Shown in pieces: positions 42,691 through 54,376 of a stretch of 64,000 nt of DNA. The DNA comes from Plotosus lineatus (taxonomy: Eukaryota; Chordata; Actinopteri; Siluriformes; Plotosidae). The position numbers were made by a program, and so were the translations under genes. Each line of letters opens with the position of its first letter. Position 1 is the stretch's first letter. The notes beneath the pieces are model-generated. The model made no database searches, had not been told where the DNA came from, and worked only from the letters and a program-made list of their open reading frames with translations. The DNA lies in NCBI GenBank assembly GCA_024760905.1, contig CM045733.1:16982001-17046000 (forward strand), written 5' to 3'.

Positions 42691-42913
42691 TTCTCTCACC
42701 GTCTCCGTCTCTCTCTGCCTCTCTTTCTGTCCCTGTTAAAAATTCCCATGGTGGGTTTATTAACTTCACTTCTTATTTTATCTCAGGGCACACTCTAACA
42801 TTGAGGAAGCCACTGCCACCTGCTGTAGTGGATGTAGAATTACACTTTACCCTGCTCGCACCGTGACCCCTCCGGGGGGGGGGGGGGCATGCCCCACTTT
42901 TTGAGAACCACTG
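42691..42913 (-). mobile_element. 5' end of the BED-type hAT element
   Basis: Reverse complement begins CAGTGGTTCTCAAAAAGTGG and contains a poly-C run, AAGTGTAATTCTACATCC and ACTACAGCAGGTGGCAGTGG. It resembles the end of the element at 12624. No 8-bp TSD could be established because the far end is not recognised. Confidence 0.7.
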
Positions 42914-42916
42914 GTG

Positions 42917-43325
42917 TACATGTATATGTGTAGATAATATCAATAAATACATGTTCAATGTTTTAAATGCTTATAATAACAATTAAACATTCAATAATAA
43001 TGCATAAGATGTAAATAAAATATAAATACACACACATACAGACGCGCATGTACGCATGCAGATGTGCGTGCACCACGCAGATGCGCACCTCACAAAAATG
43101 TAAGTAGTTTTAATGGGAGGTTTTGGGTTGTTTTTTGTTTTGTGTTGGTTTTGGGTTGGGTTTTTTTTTTTTGTATAATTGGCCTTGTTTTTGTGGCATT
43201 CCCCCCCCCCCCCATTATTCATTAATTTCCCCTTTTTTTTAATTCAATTAATATTAAAAAAAACAAAAAAAACATGATGCACTGAAGCTGCATGAATTGA
43301 AGCGCGAAGTAGCAAGGGATCCCTG
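42917..43325 (-). mobile_element. MITE-A copy 7, one end missing
   Basis: Starts inside the family (GTACATGTATATGTGTAGAT) right beside the hAT end, and ends GAAGTAGCAAGGGATCCCTG before TA. A poly-C run interrupts the A-rich segment at 43201-43214. Confidence 0.82.
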
Positions 43326-43390
43326 TATATACTAGTATATATATAATAGTATATATATATATATAATGTCTCCTGGAATTTAATTACAAT

Positions 43391-43690
43391 TCTTCTTCTT
43401 TTTCTTTTTGGCTCTTTCCCGTTCTTGAGAGTCGCCACAGCAGATCATCTGTTTTGCACATTTGATTTGGCGTGGGTTTTTGTCAGATGCCCTTCCTGTC
43501 ACAACCCTTCAACAAGGGACAGAAGCACATTGACGGCTTTGCAGCTACTCTTTACGAAAGTCAGCAATGGTTCTTTTATATGCCTTTTACATCACCAGAG
43601 ACAGTGAGAGACATGGCCCGCCTTTGATAACCCAGTTAGCTGCACTGGGGGGGGCAGTGACAACCCTGTGGGGACTTGAACCCCCAACCT
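43391..43690 (-). mobile_element. SINE-1 copy n, head truncated, RTE-tailed
   Basis: The minus strand ends in the tail (GATCTGCTGTGGCGACTCTC). The body is normal; the head stops at GGTTGGGGGTTCAAGTCCCC, so the A-box half is missing. Several mutations mark it as older. Confidence 0.78.
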
Positions 43691-44149
43691 AAATTAAAAA
43701 AAAAAAAAAACATAAAATGTGTCATTTTACTTTACCACAAAGAACATAAAAAGGTCAATGTAATAATGAAGGAAGTGATTAATCGTAATCTTTGTCACAG
43801 GTATATTTCGAATCAGAAACACTGGACTATTGTATCGTGGTCCATCAAGACGTTACTGGCGATGATGTAAATGACATACTGCTGATATTGTGATGAAATG
43901 ACTGACACCATTAGAAATTGACTGGATGCAGAAACATGAAAGCATCGTACTGCTGTTGTTTTATGTAAAGAAGTATGTTTTTATCTTTTATCTTTTATTG
44001 AATGTAATTAATGGTCATAAGCAACAAAAGAACTGTCAAGTCTCAGTTTGGGCTTTTCACCACAATTTTATTTGGATTTGTAAATGAAATGCTATAGCCA
44101 TTCTAGCATGTCTCTCCAAAATCTGAAGTCTATTTAATATATTGATTAT
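43691..44149. other. Unique sequence, no gene seen
   Basis: Poly-A run at 43695-43710, otherwise featureless. Confidence 0.4.
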
Positions 44150-44775
44150 ATCACGACTCTGGTTTCCTTCCACAGTCCAAAAACATGCACAGTAAACTAT
44201 TTGGCCCATCTGAATCGCCTCTAGGTGTGAAAATGAGTGTGAACGGTTGTATTTGTGTTGGCTCTTTAAAGGGGATGGTGGCAGTGGTGGTCTAGTGGTA
44301 TAGGGCGCTGGATCGCTGATCCAAAGGTTGGGGGTTCAAGTCCCACTCTCCACAAGGTTGTCACTGTCCCTCCCAGTGCAGCTAACTGGGTTATCAAAGG
44401 TGGGCCATGTCTCTCACTGTCTATGGTGTGAGGCATGTAAAAGAACCATTGCTGACTTTCGTAAAGAGTAGACTGCAAAGTCGTCAGCGTGTTTCTGTCC
44501 CTTGCTAAAAGGGTTGTGACAGGAAGGGCATCCGACGTAAAAAAAAAAAAAAAAAAAAACCTCTGCCAAATTAAAAACGTGCGAATCAGATGATTCGCTG
44601 TGGCGACTCCCGAGTTAAAAGGGAAAAAGCCGAAAGGAAGACAGACTTTAAAGGGGATGGTGAGCTGTTCAGGGTGTTCAGGGTGTACCCTGCCCTCTCA
44701 CAGAGTCCACTGAGATGGGCACCAGCCTCCCCGCGACTCTAATTAGGATTAAGCTGTTCAGAAAATGAATGAAAA
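44150..44775 (+). mobile_element. SINE-2 copy split by SINE-1 copy o
   Basis: Left part: CTGGTTTCCTTCCACAGTCC to GTGTTGGCTC. Right part from 44663: GAGCTGTTCAGGGTGTACCC (with one small repeat) to GGATTAAGCTGTTCAGAAAA. The head is missing. Confidence 0.75.
44281..44646 (+). mobile_element. SINE-1 copy o, full length, RTE-tailed, 16-bp TSD
   Basis: Flanked by TTTAAAGGGGATGGTG at 44265-44280 and 44647-44662. A box TGGTCTAGTGGTA, B box GGTTCAAGTCC. A run of about 20 A residues interrupts the segment after CATCCGACGTAA. Ends CCGAAAGGAAGACAGAC. Confidence 0.92.
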
Positions 44776-45594
44776 ACCAGATTAAATTGTAAAAACTGAA
44801 CGTTTTCCTTATACAGTATTGTGATATTGTATTGTATCTGGTGGTTGGTCAGGCCCTTGTGTACCTCTTCTGACACACTGTACAACACGGATATAAAATC
44901 ATACAGTTGAAAAGCAACAATATGAGACATGCTCTGTTACTTGATACACTCCCACATCCTGCTGATATAAATATCCATGCTTACCCTGAAGGATACGAGA
45001 AATTCAAATCTGCTCATAGATTTGGTATTTACTGAAATGATATGCTCATATGGTATGTGAATATGTGGCCAGTCTTTGTGTCATATAAAGCATTCCCATA
45101 AGGAGGCAGGTCGATTTCTAATCATCACAATGGCAATTCATATAGACTGAGAAATATCGATTGGTGGGTGTGTCCACAGACCAATGGAGACCATAGGAGA
45201 CATGGATATAATGAGAAATCATAGACCAGTGAAACATTTGTTTGCTTTTTGACACAAGAGAAAGTATGACCCCTGGATCAATAAGGGCCAAAAAAAGATT
45301 GATCGAAGCATCTAACTTTTGTCATAACTTACACAGCATTTCTTTCAGTTTAAAGTAACTGATGGGAGTTAAAGAGAATCATATTCATGTAATTTGTAAA
45401 CTCAAATGTGTATCAGGAAATAAATGCTCCTCTCATGTCCAATAGTTTTAAGCTCAATATGCTGCTTGAAAGTTGAGATTGTGTGCATTCGGTTCGGAAT
45501 CATGATGAGTTTAAAGAAAGTTTTTACAACTTTGCAATCTTTTAACAAATAAATACATATAATCGCTTTTAAAATGATTGATATATATACAGTA
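44776..45594. other. Unique sequence, no gene seen
   Basis: About 820 bp with no recognised element. Confidence 0.4.
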
Positions 45595-46194
45595 CAGGGA
45601 TCCCTCACTTTCCGTGGTTAATGGGGACCGAGACCCCTCCCTCTCCCCCAGCGACCAATGATTTCCTCAATGTAGGATCGACCCCTCTGACTGACGTATA
45701 CGGACATGTATATGTGTATATAATATCAATAAATACATATTCAATGCTATACATGCTTATAATAACAATTCATCAGTTCAGTTCATTTTCTGTACACGCT
45801 TAATCCTAGTTTGGGTCGCGGGGAAGCTGGTGCCCATCCCAGCCAACTTCGGGCGAGGGCAGAGTACACCCTGGACAGCTCGCCAGGCCATCGCAGGGCG
45901 GAAACACGCTGACGACTTTGCAGCCTACTCTTGTCGAAAGTCAGCAATGGTTCTTTTACATGCCTCACACCATAGACAGTGAGAGACACGGCCAGCCTTT
46001 GATAACCCAGTTAGCTGCACTGGGGGGACAGTGACAACCTTATGGAGGGTGGGGCTCGAACCCCCAACCTTTGGATCAGTGATCCAGGACCCTATACCAC
46101 TAGACCACCACTGCCCTGTAATAACAATTAAACATTCAAAAATAATGCATAATGCATAAGATGTAAATAAAATATAAATGCACACATACAGACG

Positions 46195-46232
<38 letters not shown>

Positions 46233-46490
46233 TGCACACCTCACATGAAAAAAACAACCCAAGCCCCACCCCCCGAAAAAAAACAAAACATTTTTGTTTT
46301 TCTTTGTTTGGGTTTTGTTTTTGTTTATTTGTTTTTGCATAACTGGCCTTGTTTTATGCCATTTTCCTTAACTTTTTTCTTATTTTTCCTAAATTTCCTT
46401 ATTTTTTTAATTTTTTGATGAATATTTTTGGAAAACCCGCGATACACTGAAGCCGCAGAAACTGAATCACGAAGTAGCGAGTGATCACTG
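45595..46490 (-). mobile_element. MITE-A copy 8, split by SINE-1 copy p
   Basis: Starts CAGGGATCCCTCACTTTCCG after TA (45593-45594), ends GCGAGTGATCACTG before TA (46491-46492). The two parts (45595-45770, 46119-46490) join into a normal MITE-A. A (CA)n of about 17 units at 46196-46230 has grown in its GT-prone segment. Confidence 0.88.
45771..46118 (-). mobile_element. SINE-1 copy p, SINE-2 type tail, 11-bp TSD
   Basis: Flanked by TAATAACAATT at 45760-45770 and 46119-46129. The minus strand has the full head (GGGCAGTGGTGGTCTAGTGG, GGTTCGAGCCCC), body, GGCGAGCTGTCCAGGGTGTA and TTAAGCGTGTACAGAAAATG. Confidence 0.9.
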
Positions 46491-46718
46491 TACTTTCCAA
46501 AAGTCTTATGACTATGCAAAGGAATGGTGTAGAGTAAAGATGCCTTATAATCACATAAAATAATGAATAGAATAGCACCAGGTCCAGTTTGTGCGGTTTT
46601 ACAAGTACAGTATCTACCAGGTTTCCTACAGAACCAGCCACAGTTCTCCTGGAAATGCTGACTGTTGCACTTGATTCTTTATTTGCATGTAATTGCAGCA
46701 GCCTTCATTATATTTTTG

Positions 46719-47112
46719 TAGGATCGACCCTCCTGACTGATGTATACGTACATGTATATGCATATATAATATCAATAAATACATATTCAATGCTATAAAT
46801 GCTTATAATAACAATTAAATATTAAAAAATAATACATAAGATGTAAATAAAATATAAATGCACACACATACAGAACCTACGCACACACTCAGATGCGCAC
46901 CTCACATAAAAATGTAAGTAGTTTTGTTGGGGGTTTTGGGTTGTTTTTTGTTTTTGTTTGTTTGAGGTTTTCGCATAACTGGCCTTGTTTTTGTGGCATT
47001 TTCCTTCACTTTCCCCCTATTTTTCTTTAATTTCCATATTTTTTATTTTTCAATGAATATTTTTGAAAAACCCGCGATGCACTGAAACCGCAGAAGTAGT
47101 GAGGGATCACTG
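46719..47112 (-). mobile_element. MITE-A copy 9, one end missing
   Basis: Starts at GGATCGACCCTCCTGACTGA and ends GTAGTGAGGGATCACTG before TA. The terminal repeat on the left is missing. Confidence 0.85.
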
Positions 47113-47299
47113 TATACATATTCTAAAATAAAAAGCTACAGCAAAGTTTATCCAAAAATGGGTGTGGCAGTACTGTAAAACACGAATTATTTTCACTAGT
47201 CTGAAGACACCTGTCAGAGGTTCCAGGTTGACCTGAGAAATGTACTGTTGATGCTGTCCTTGCCTTTGCTGGTGACGTGTACAATCACTCTGTTGAATG

Positions 47300-47543
47300 C
47301 CCATCCCTTTTCCAATCCTAATTAGCGGCGCGGGGAGGCTGGCGTCCATCCCAGCTGACTCCGGGCGAGGGCAGAGTACATCCTGGACAGCTGGCCAGGC
47401 CATCGCAGGGTAGAAACACGCTGATGGCTATGTAGCTACTCTTGTGAAAAGTCAGCAATGGTTCTTTTACATGAACCTCTCAGCGTAGTAGACAGTGAGA
47501 GACATGGATGGCCTTTGATAACCCAATTAGCTGCACTGGGGGG
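47300..47543 (-). mobile_element. SINE-1 copy q, 5'-truncated with TSD, SINE-2 type tail
   Basis: Flanked by TCTGTTGAATG at 47289-47299 and 47544-47554. The minus strand starts in the body (CCAGTGCAGCTAATTGGG) and ends CGCGCCGCTAATTAGGATTG. Truncation happened at insertion. Confidence 0.85.
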
Positions 47544-47637
47544 TCTGTTGAATGTAGCAAGAGGAATCCAAAGTTTTTGTGCAATATGAATCAGCTGTCC
47601 ACCCTCAGACTGATGTCCAAAAATATCTTTGAAAATC

Positions 47638-47905
47638 ACTCATTCATTTTCTGAACCGCTTAATCCTAATTATGGTCGCGGGGCTGGTGCCAATTGAAGC
47701 CAACTCTTTGGGAGGGTGAGATACACCCTGAACATTTTGTATTACCATCACAGGGTCAACACTCACACATCCATTCACACTCACACCTATCTCTGATTTA
47801 AAGCAGCCAATTAACCTACTGTGCATGTTTTTGGACCGTGGGAGGAAACCGAAGGCCTTCCTGCTGTGAGGCGGACATGCTAAACAGTAGGCTGTTGTGC
47901 CACCC
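47638..47905 (-). mobile_element. SINE-2 copy
   Basis: Minus strand: head ending CTCACAGCAGGAAGGCC, GGTTTCCTCCCACGGTCCAA, TTAGGTGTGAGTGTGAATGG-type segment, tail GGATTAAGCGGTTCAGAAAA and TGAATGA. The B-box part is lost. Confidence 0.75.
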
Positions 47906-48002
47906 TTGAAAATTACACATCTCTTTTATTCCTTCTGTTTATGACATAAACATAATTGTTTATAGCTCATTGCTTTAAACAGTTATATTCTAATCTGATG
48001 TA

Positions 48003-48457
48003 GAGGGATCCCTCACTTTCCACGGTTAATTGGGACCGAGATCCCCCCGAGACCACTGAATTCCGTGAAGTAGGATCACCCCACAACCCCCTCCCTGACT
48101 GATGTATAAGTACATGTATATGTGTATATAATATCAATAAATACATATTCAATGCTATAAATGCTTATAATAACAATTAAACATTCAAAAGTAATGCATA
48201 AGATCTGAATACAATATAAATACACATACATACAGATGCATGCGCATGCACGCAGATGCACGCACACGCACTCAGATGTGCAACTCACAAAAATGTAACT
48301 TGTTTTGATGGGGGGTTTTGGGTTGTTTTTTGTTTTGTGTTTGTTTCGAGTTTTTTTTTTTGTTTTTTTTTTGCATAATTGGCCTTGTTTTTTTATTTGA
48401 TGAATATTTAAAAAAAACGCGATGCACTGAAGCTGCATGAATTAAAGCGCGAAGTCG
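48003..48457 (-). mobile_element. MITE-A copy 10, one end eroded
   Basis: Starts GAGGGATCCCTCACTTTCC and runs through the whole family to GAATTAAAGCGCGAAGTCG; the last terminal repeat is lost. Confidence 0.85.
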
Positions 48458-48584
48458 TATTATAAGAAGTTATAAATGTTTATATCAACAACTTTGATCA
48501 GAGGAGTTTTACATGTAAAAATCTGTAATGAGGGCGCTTAAATTAACTGTTATATTTCTCACTGTATTCATAACATTTTGTTTT

Positions 48585-48765
48585 ACGAGGCAGTGATGGC
48601 TCATGGGTCTCGGTTACTGTTCAGGAGAAGGTTGATGGTTCCTGCGGCCACTGTTGGGTCGTTGATCAAAGTTCTTAAGTTTTAACTGCTAGAAATCCCC
48701 TCACCAAGCCTGGAACCCTTCTTGCTGTGAGGTAGTTGCGCTAACCATTACGCAACTGTGCCACG
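48585..48765. mobile_element. SINE head fragments
   Basis: 48592-48680 has GGCAGTGATGGCTCATGGGT and a B-box-like GGTTGATGGTTCC on the plus strand. 48705-48765 is a SINE-2 head on the minus strand (TGGCACAGTTGCGTAATGGT, CTCACAGCAAGAAGGGTTCC). Both are old. Confidence 0.5.
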
Positions 48766-48824
48766 CTGAATCCAATGGTTTTTACTGTAAACGTTTGCCT
48801 ACATTGTGTTATCTCGAGTGGAGG

Positions 48825-49168
48825 AGTTCACCTTATAGCAGGATCCTGGGTTCAATTCTTGGGCTCGGGAGTATTAATGTGAAGTTTGTATCGTCTCCTC
48901 GTACTCGCGTGGGTTTCCTTTGGGTACACTGTTTTTTTCCCCCCCACAGTCCAAAGACATGCACATTGGGCTAAGTGGCTGTTCCAAATCACCTTGGGGT
49001 TTGACTGCATGTGTGAATGGTTGTATTTCTGTTAGTCCTGCGATGGCCTGGCGAGTTGTCCCGGGTGTACCCTGCCCTCAGTCAGAGTTGGCTGAGATGA
49101 GCACCAGCCTCCCCGTGACTCAAACTAGGATTAAACAGCTTAGAAAATGAATGAATGAATGTTTTGCA
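48825..49168 (+). mobile_element. SINE-2 copy, nearly complete
   Basis: B box GGGTTCAATTCTTGG, GTGGGTTTCCTTTGGGTAC, CACAGTCCAAAGACATGCAC, GGCGAGTTGTCCCGGGTGTA, GGATTAAACAGCTTAGAAAA and GAATGAATGAATG. The A-box half is degraded. Confidence 0.78.
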
Positions 49169-49336
49169 GTTGATCTAAAAATGTTAAATGTGAAAACTGG
49201 TTGTAGTTGTAAAAGGTAAAGTGCAAAATAAGCAGAAAACCTAAAAATCAAACTCAAAAAAAAAATTTTCTGTCTTTAACATCTAAAGTCCTATACCTTA
49301 ACATGCACTTTTAAGGATATAAAGTCACTGAGATGG

Positions 49337-49600
49337 GGCAGTGGTGGTCTGGTAGTAAAAGCTGCTGGATCACTGATCCTACGGTTGGGTAGGTTGGGTT
49401 ACGGTTGAGTAGCTGCATAGCCATGAGTGTGTTCCTGTCCCTTGCTAAAGGGTTGTGTCAGGAAGGGCATCCGACGTAAAAACTCATGCCAAATCAAACA
49501 TGCGAATCATTAATCTGACTTCCATGAAGACGGAGGCAGATGATTCGCTGTGGCGACCCCTAAAGGGAACAGCCAAAAGGAAAAGATGAAGAAGAAAATG
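49337..49600 (+). mobile_element. SINE-1 copy r, internally deleted, RTE-tailed
   Basis: Flanked by ACTGAGATGG at 49327-49336 and 49601-49610. The head is present; most of the central body is missing between GGGTTACGGTT and GAGTAGCTGCATAGCC; the long tail is intact through CGACCCCTAAAGGGAACAGC. Confidence 0.88.
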
Positions 49601-49927
49601 ACTGAGATGGCAGGAGCTTGGAGATCCCAGAAAGAATAAATTTATACACAGGGATTAGGGTATGTATAGAGTCTGTGCTAAGATTATCCTGAGCTCGGTT
49701 ACCATAGCGTAACCCATGATCCTGATACTAGCAAGTACAGTAGCCAGTGTTGCTTGACTACATCATAAGTTGGTAGAAGTTGACTTTTGGATCAGCAACA
49801 ACTTTTAAAATAGCCATATACAAGCATACACAATTTGGAATGTATATGCTAAATATATCTTTGTAGGTGCATACCGTTAATATAAACATTTGCATTCAGC
49901 CTCATTTTTTCAAAGACCTCATGAATA

Positions 49928-50213
49928 CCAAAATTTCTGGACTATAAGCCGCTACCTTTTTTCACATGCTTTGAATCCTGCGGCTTAAACAACGGTACAG
50001 CTAATCTATGGGGTTTTTTATGGGCTAACGGCCTCCAGGGGGTGCTCTAGCAGGAAGCACAAGACCAAGACAGACACCTGCGGCTTATAAAGAGGTGCGG
50101 CCTATATACATGCAAATTCTTTTTCTTCTTCTTCTTCTTCTTCTTTTTTAAAAAAAAAAAAAATAGTTGGTGCGGTTTATATTCTGGTGCGCTGAATAGT
50201 CTGGAAATTACGG
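49928..50213. mobile_element. TA-flanked MITE, superfamily unsure
   Basis: Ends CCAAAATTTCTGGACTATAA and (reverse complement) ACCGTAATTTCCAGACTATT, with TA at 49926-49927 and 50214-50215. Further internal copies of GCGGCTTATAAAGAGGTGCG-type sequence suggest the common vertebrate element beginning CCGTATTTTCCGGACTATAA. A (TTC)n and poly-A tract lies at 50117-50163. No frame. Confidence 0.75.
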
Positions 50214-50215
50214 TA

Positions 50216-51808
50216 GATTTAATTAAATATGTCAGTGTAAAATGAGTGCTATTAATTAAATTCTTCATGAGTTTGACAACGGACTTACTGCATATGGTAC
50301 AACTACATTAACACATGCTTATAAAACAAAACAAAACAAAAAAAACTGGTGACTGGAAGCGACAGAGGCCAAGGAAACGACTGTATTGATAATATGAGAA
50401 ACATGATCATCCAGTCTGCCTCACTGTTTTACAGATAGAGGGAGAAACAGCACAAAAATAAGACAATGTATGGTTTAGGAGATTGTATGTGTGTCCCTTT
50501 GCTTCTCTCTCACTCCCCATGCTCCATTCTAATCAGGTGTCCTGTTGTTGCAGTCACTTGGCTGCCATTCCTCAGGCTATTGATGGGACTTTGGGACAGG
50601 GGATGGCCCAGCCCAGCACTTTCTCATCTAGCATTGGAGTCAGGCCGTCTGTCCGCCTCCCGTCCAAAAAGAGACACCCTGAATTTAATCTGACTTGGAG
50701 TAGGGTGGCAGACAGTTAGCTGGTGTATCATATCAGCTTGTCTGATAATGCCTTAGCTATGAGAGATTGCAAAGGGGCACCTTGTATTAAACTGATCTGA
50801 TCAATGGTGCTTATGTATTGGGTCAAGCAGCCTGGAGCAGATGTATGGTTGCGCTTGTCTGCTTGCAATTAAAGAGGAGAAATAGATTGCCAAAGCACTG
50901 CAAAGTAAGACGAAACCATGTGGATCCCACGTCCCACCAGAGCTATTTGTCTTCTACACTGAAGTATGAAAAGAAAGGCTTTGCTTCAGGGATGAAACCA
51001 TACTTGAACCCATGGAGGTAAAATGATTTATATGTTGATCCATTTTGGGGCAATCAAGAAATCATTTACTGTTGACATGTGTAAGTGACGATGCAAATAG
51101 GTTTCAGTCCAACATCAATTCATATGAATCCTTTGCATCTTGGAGCACACCTTGCCAGAAAAGCCATAACTTGGTTACAGGTGTAGTAATGCGACCCAAT
51201 GATGTGCTATTTACTTTGATGCTTATTGGGTGTGGGTTATCTGGATGAGACAGAACCCACATTCACAGTGTTCTTAAGGCCACAGTGTGGGTAATTACCA
51301 TTCATGTGAGAAAGGGGTTAAGAGATTTCACTTGGTGCAGAAGAGCTCAGTGCTTGCACCTCCTTTTTGAAGTGGAGGCAGTTGGCTCTCCCCTCCATCC
51401 ACCTGAATGTCAACCAATTGGGACAGCACAAGGGCTTGACATTATGTCTGCGGGTTATCATTATGTGTGTTTTTTCCCCTCCACCTGATCGATTGGCTCT
51501 CGTCCGCAGTGGTGCTTCTAGGGGGAACTGTCATTGCTAGTTAGGGATTGACCAGTGGGGATCATTAAGAGAGAGCCCAGGCTTGGGGGAGGCTTTGTTG
51601 CATGGTGGAGGGAGGAGAGGGGAGGGCAGGGTTTTCTGAAGAAGCCAAGCCTTTCTCTTTTAGCCTCCTGGACTTGCTTGACCTTTCACTTAGGGAGCAG
51701 CTGGAGCTGAGAGATATTTAATTGAATGGAGTCTTCAGATGTATTTTGGAAAGAGGAATGCAAGAGAGAGCATGGGAGACACAGCCAGATCAAGATGAGC
51801 GAGTCCAG

Positions 51809-51853
<45 letters not shown>

Positions 51854-53362
51854 GGGGGGATGGTGGTGGTGGGGGGGGGACGGAGAGTTTGCTTGACCTT
51901 CAAAGCCTAATTGATAGGCTTTTCATAGAACTTGTTTGAGATGTGCACAGTCCCTGTTGTTCCGTAGACCCTTACAACTCCAGCACAAGTACAAAGTCAA
52001 CTGCAGGTAGGGAGCCTCCAGCGGCCCACCACAATCAATAGTGAGTAGGCACGGCTAACGAGGACTCCAGTCACTCTCTGGCTTCAGCAGGCTGTATTAA
52101 CAGAAAAAAAAATACTAGGCCTAATTCCATAGCTTGGGCTCATTAACACAGCCAAATATGGTAGTGCTGCACTATTAAGCAGTGGCCAGATGCTTAGTCT
52201 AAATATGTTAAGAAGCACAAATGAAAATGATGTATCACTGGTGTTGCTGGAGATGAAACCCCAGTCCACTATCCAAGGCATACATTAAAACAAATCAGCC
52301 TTGCACCTGACAGCTTTTACCAACACAGCTTCCCCCATAAATCTGCTTACTTTAATACTATCAGTGTCATATACCCTGCAGCTTGAGTTTTCTGTCTGCA
52401 CATCTTTCACTGTCTTTTTTTTTTTTTTTTTTTTTTTCTGGACTATATTATATAAGACAGAAGTGTATGAATGACATTTCATGCATTTTTGAAAAATCCC
52501 ACCCAACTAATAAGTAAAAGCTTGGGGCTCAGAATGCAAACAGAAGTCAGACAGGAAGCACACAGAGGTAGAAGTCTAACCCCTTATAGTCGTTAAATGC
52601 AATTTAATTAGCTCTAGTATTCCCTCTGAGGACAGGAGTGAGGGGTTCGGGGGGAAAAAAATGGAGGCTGGGGAGCGGTTCTTATAGATAGACTCAAATG
52701 AAGGAGGGAGCCTTGGACACACAGAAAGGATTTCACAGGGATCATGTACAGAGATCAACAGATAAGCAGCTAATTTTGTGTACTTAAGGGAGCAAACGAT
52801 TGAGTGCGGCCCCCCTCTGGAATTCTGCCAGAGGAGAGGATGAAAGGCGGGAACGGAGCAGAGATCTTAGGCTGTTTCGACCATTAATGCTGATCTCTAA
52901 AATTAAAGATTTATACCACTTGATAGAGCACTCTAATGGCATACACCAGATAGGAAAAAAAAAAAAAAGCAGAGAGGGTCTGTCTTTAATCCTGTCTTTT
53001 AAAATATTTGAATAAGTAGAGGCACACACGCTATCATAAAGTTCAGGGATCCGACTAATTGGGTATCGCAGAGTAGGATTTTTTTTCTTATGTGGACAAA
53101 TGATTAATATTCTCAAAGAAAAAAAGAACTTGTCTTTTCTTACATGGAAGTGGTGTAGTTGGTCTTCATACGAGATATTGTAGATGGGTCTGATCACGAA
53201 ACTGGTTCATTTTCCAACTACCCAACTTCAAGCTTGAATAACTATTTCCATGTTCATGTTTATTTGTGAATCAATGCATCAAAATCTTTAGTGCATCCCT
53301 GGGCGATAAAACCATATCAAAATATGTACATATGGCGAACACAGTTTTTGAAATAATTCAAA
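50216..53362. other. Long unique island with a (GA)n tract
   Basis: 3.1 kb without any recognised TE, the longest such stretch in the window. (GA)n at 51811-51845 with G-rich sequence after it; poly-T 52418-52437; poly-A 52955-52968. Parts such as 50540-50800, 51040-51560 and 52560-53000 look single-copy. No frame longer than about 140 codons; none shows domains or splice-linked continuity. Confidence 0.4.
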
Positions 53363-53364
53363 TA

Positions 53365-53592
53365 CAGGGATCCCTCGCTATTTCGTGCTTTCAGTTTCTG
53401 TGGCTTCAGTGCATCGCGGGGGTTTTCAAAAATATTCATCAAAAGAGAAAAAAAAAGGAAATTATGAAAAATAGGGAGAAAGTTATGGAAAATGCGGCAA
53501 AACAAGGCCAATTATGCAAAAAAAAAACAAAAAACAAAAAAACAACCCAAAACCCCCAACAAAACTACTTACATTTTTATGTGAGGTGCGCA

Positions 53593-53625
<33 letters not shown>

Positions 53626-54210
53626 ACGCGTGCACGAGTCTGTATGTGTGTGCTTTTATACTTTATTTACATCTTATGCTTTATTTTTGAATATTTACTT
53701 GTTATTATAAGCATTTATAGCATTGAATATGTATTTATTGATATTATATACACATATACATGTACGTATACGTCAGTTGGGGGGTGGGGGTGGGGTGGGG
53801 GTTCTCGGTCCTCATTAAGCGTGGAAAGTGAGGTCTGTCTGTCTTCCTTTCGGCTTTTTCCCTTTTACTCAGGAGTCGCCACGGCGAATCATCTGATTCG
53901 CACATTTGATTTGGCAGAGGTTTTTACGTCGGATGCCCTTCCTGTCACAACCCTTTTAGCAAGGGACAGAGACACGCGGACGACTTTGCAGCTACTCTTT
54001 ACGAATGTCAGCAATGGTTCTTTTACATGCCTCTCACCATAGACAGTGAGAGACATGACCCGCCTTTGATAACCCAGTTAGCCGCACTGGGGGGGGACAG
54101 TGACAACCTTGTGGAAAGTGGGACTCGATCCCCCAACCTTTGGATCAGCGATCCAGCGCCCTATACCACTAGACCACCACTGCCCAAGCGTGGAAAGTGA
54201 GGGTTTCCTG
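53365..54210 (+). mobile_element. MITE-A copy 11, split by SINE-1 copy s
   Basis: Starts CAGGGATCCCTCGCTATTTC after TA (53363-53364) and ends GAGGGTTTCCTG before TA. A (GT)n tract at 53595-53622 sits in the GT-prone segment. Interrupted close to the right terminus by a whole SINE. Confidence 0.9.
53833..54185 (-). mobile_element. SINE-1 copy s, full length, RTE-tailed, 16-bp TSD
   Basis: Flanked by AAGCGTGGAAAGTGAG at 53817-53832 and 54186-54201. The minus strand has an intact A box (TGGTCTAGTGGTA), a B-box region GGGATCGAGTCCCAC and the tail GATTCGCCGTGGCGACTCCT, CGAAAGGAAGACAGACAGAC. Confidence 0.93.
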
Positions 54211-54214
54211 TAAA

Positions 54215-54330
54215 TGGTTTCGTGTTTTGCCCTGCAATGTTCAAGCTGAATACAGTGTTGGCTGAGATGGGATTTGGCCTCCGGTCAACCCTAAATTATC
54301 ATTAAGTGGTGAATAAAGTGAGTAAGTGAA
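54215..54330 (+). mobile_element. SINE-2 tail fragment
   Basis: TTTTGCCCTGCAATGTTCAA, GTGTTGGCTGAGATGGGAT and CAACCCTAAATTATCATTAA preserve the tail order only. Confidence 0.5.
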
Positions 54331-54341
54331 TAATTATTTGT

Positions 54342-54342
54342 A

Positions 54343-54376
<34 letters not shown>
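54342..54376. repeat. (TTA)n microsatellite
   Basis: About 11 TTA units. Confidence 0.95.

Noticed and set aside
53266..54042. 258-codon plus-strand open frame
   Set aside because: It runs through MITE-A, a (GT)n tract and the reverse strand of a SINE, so it cannot be a gene.
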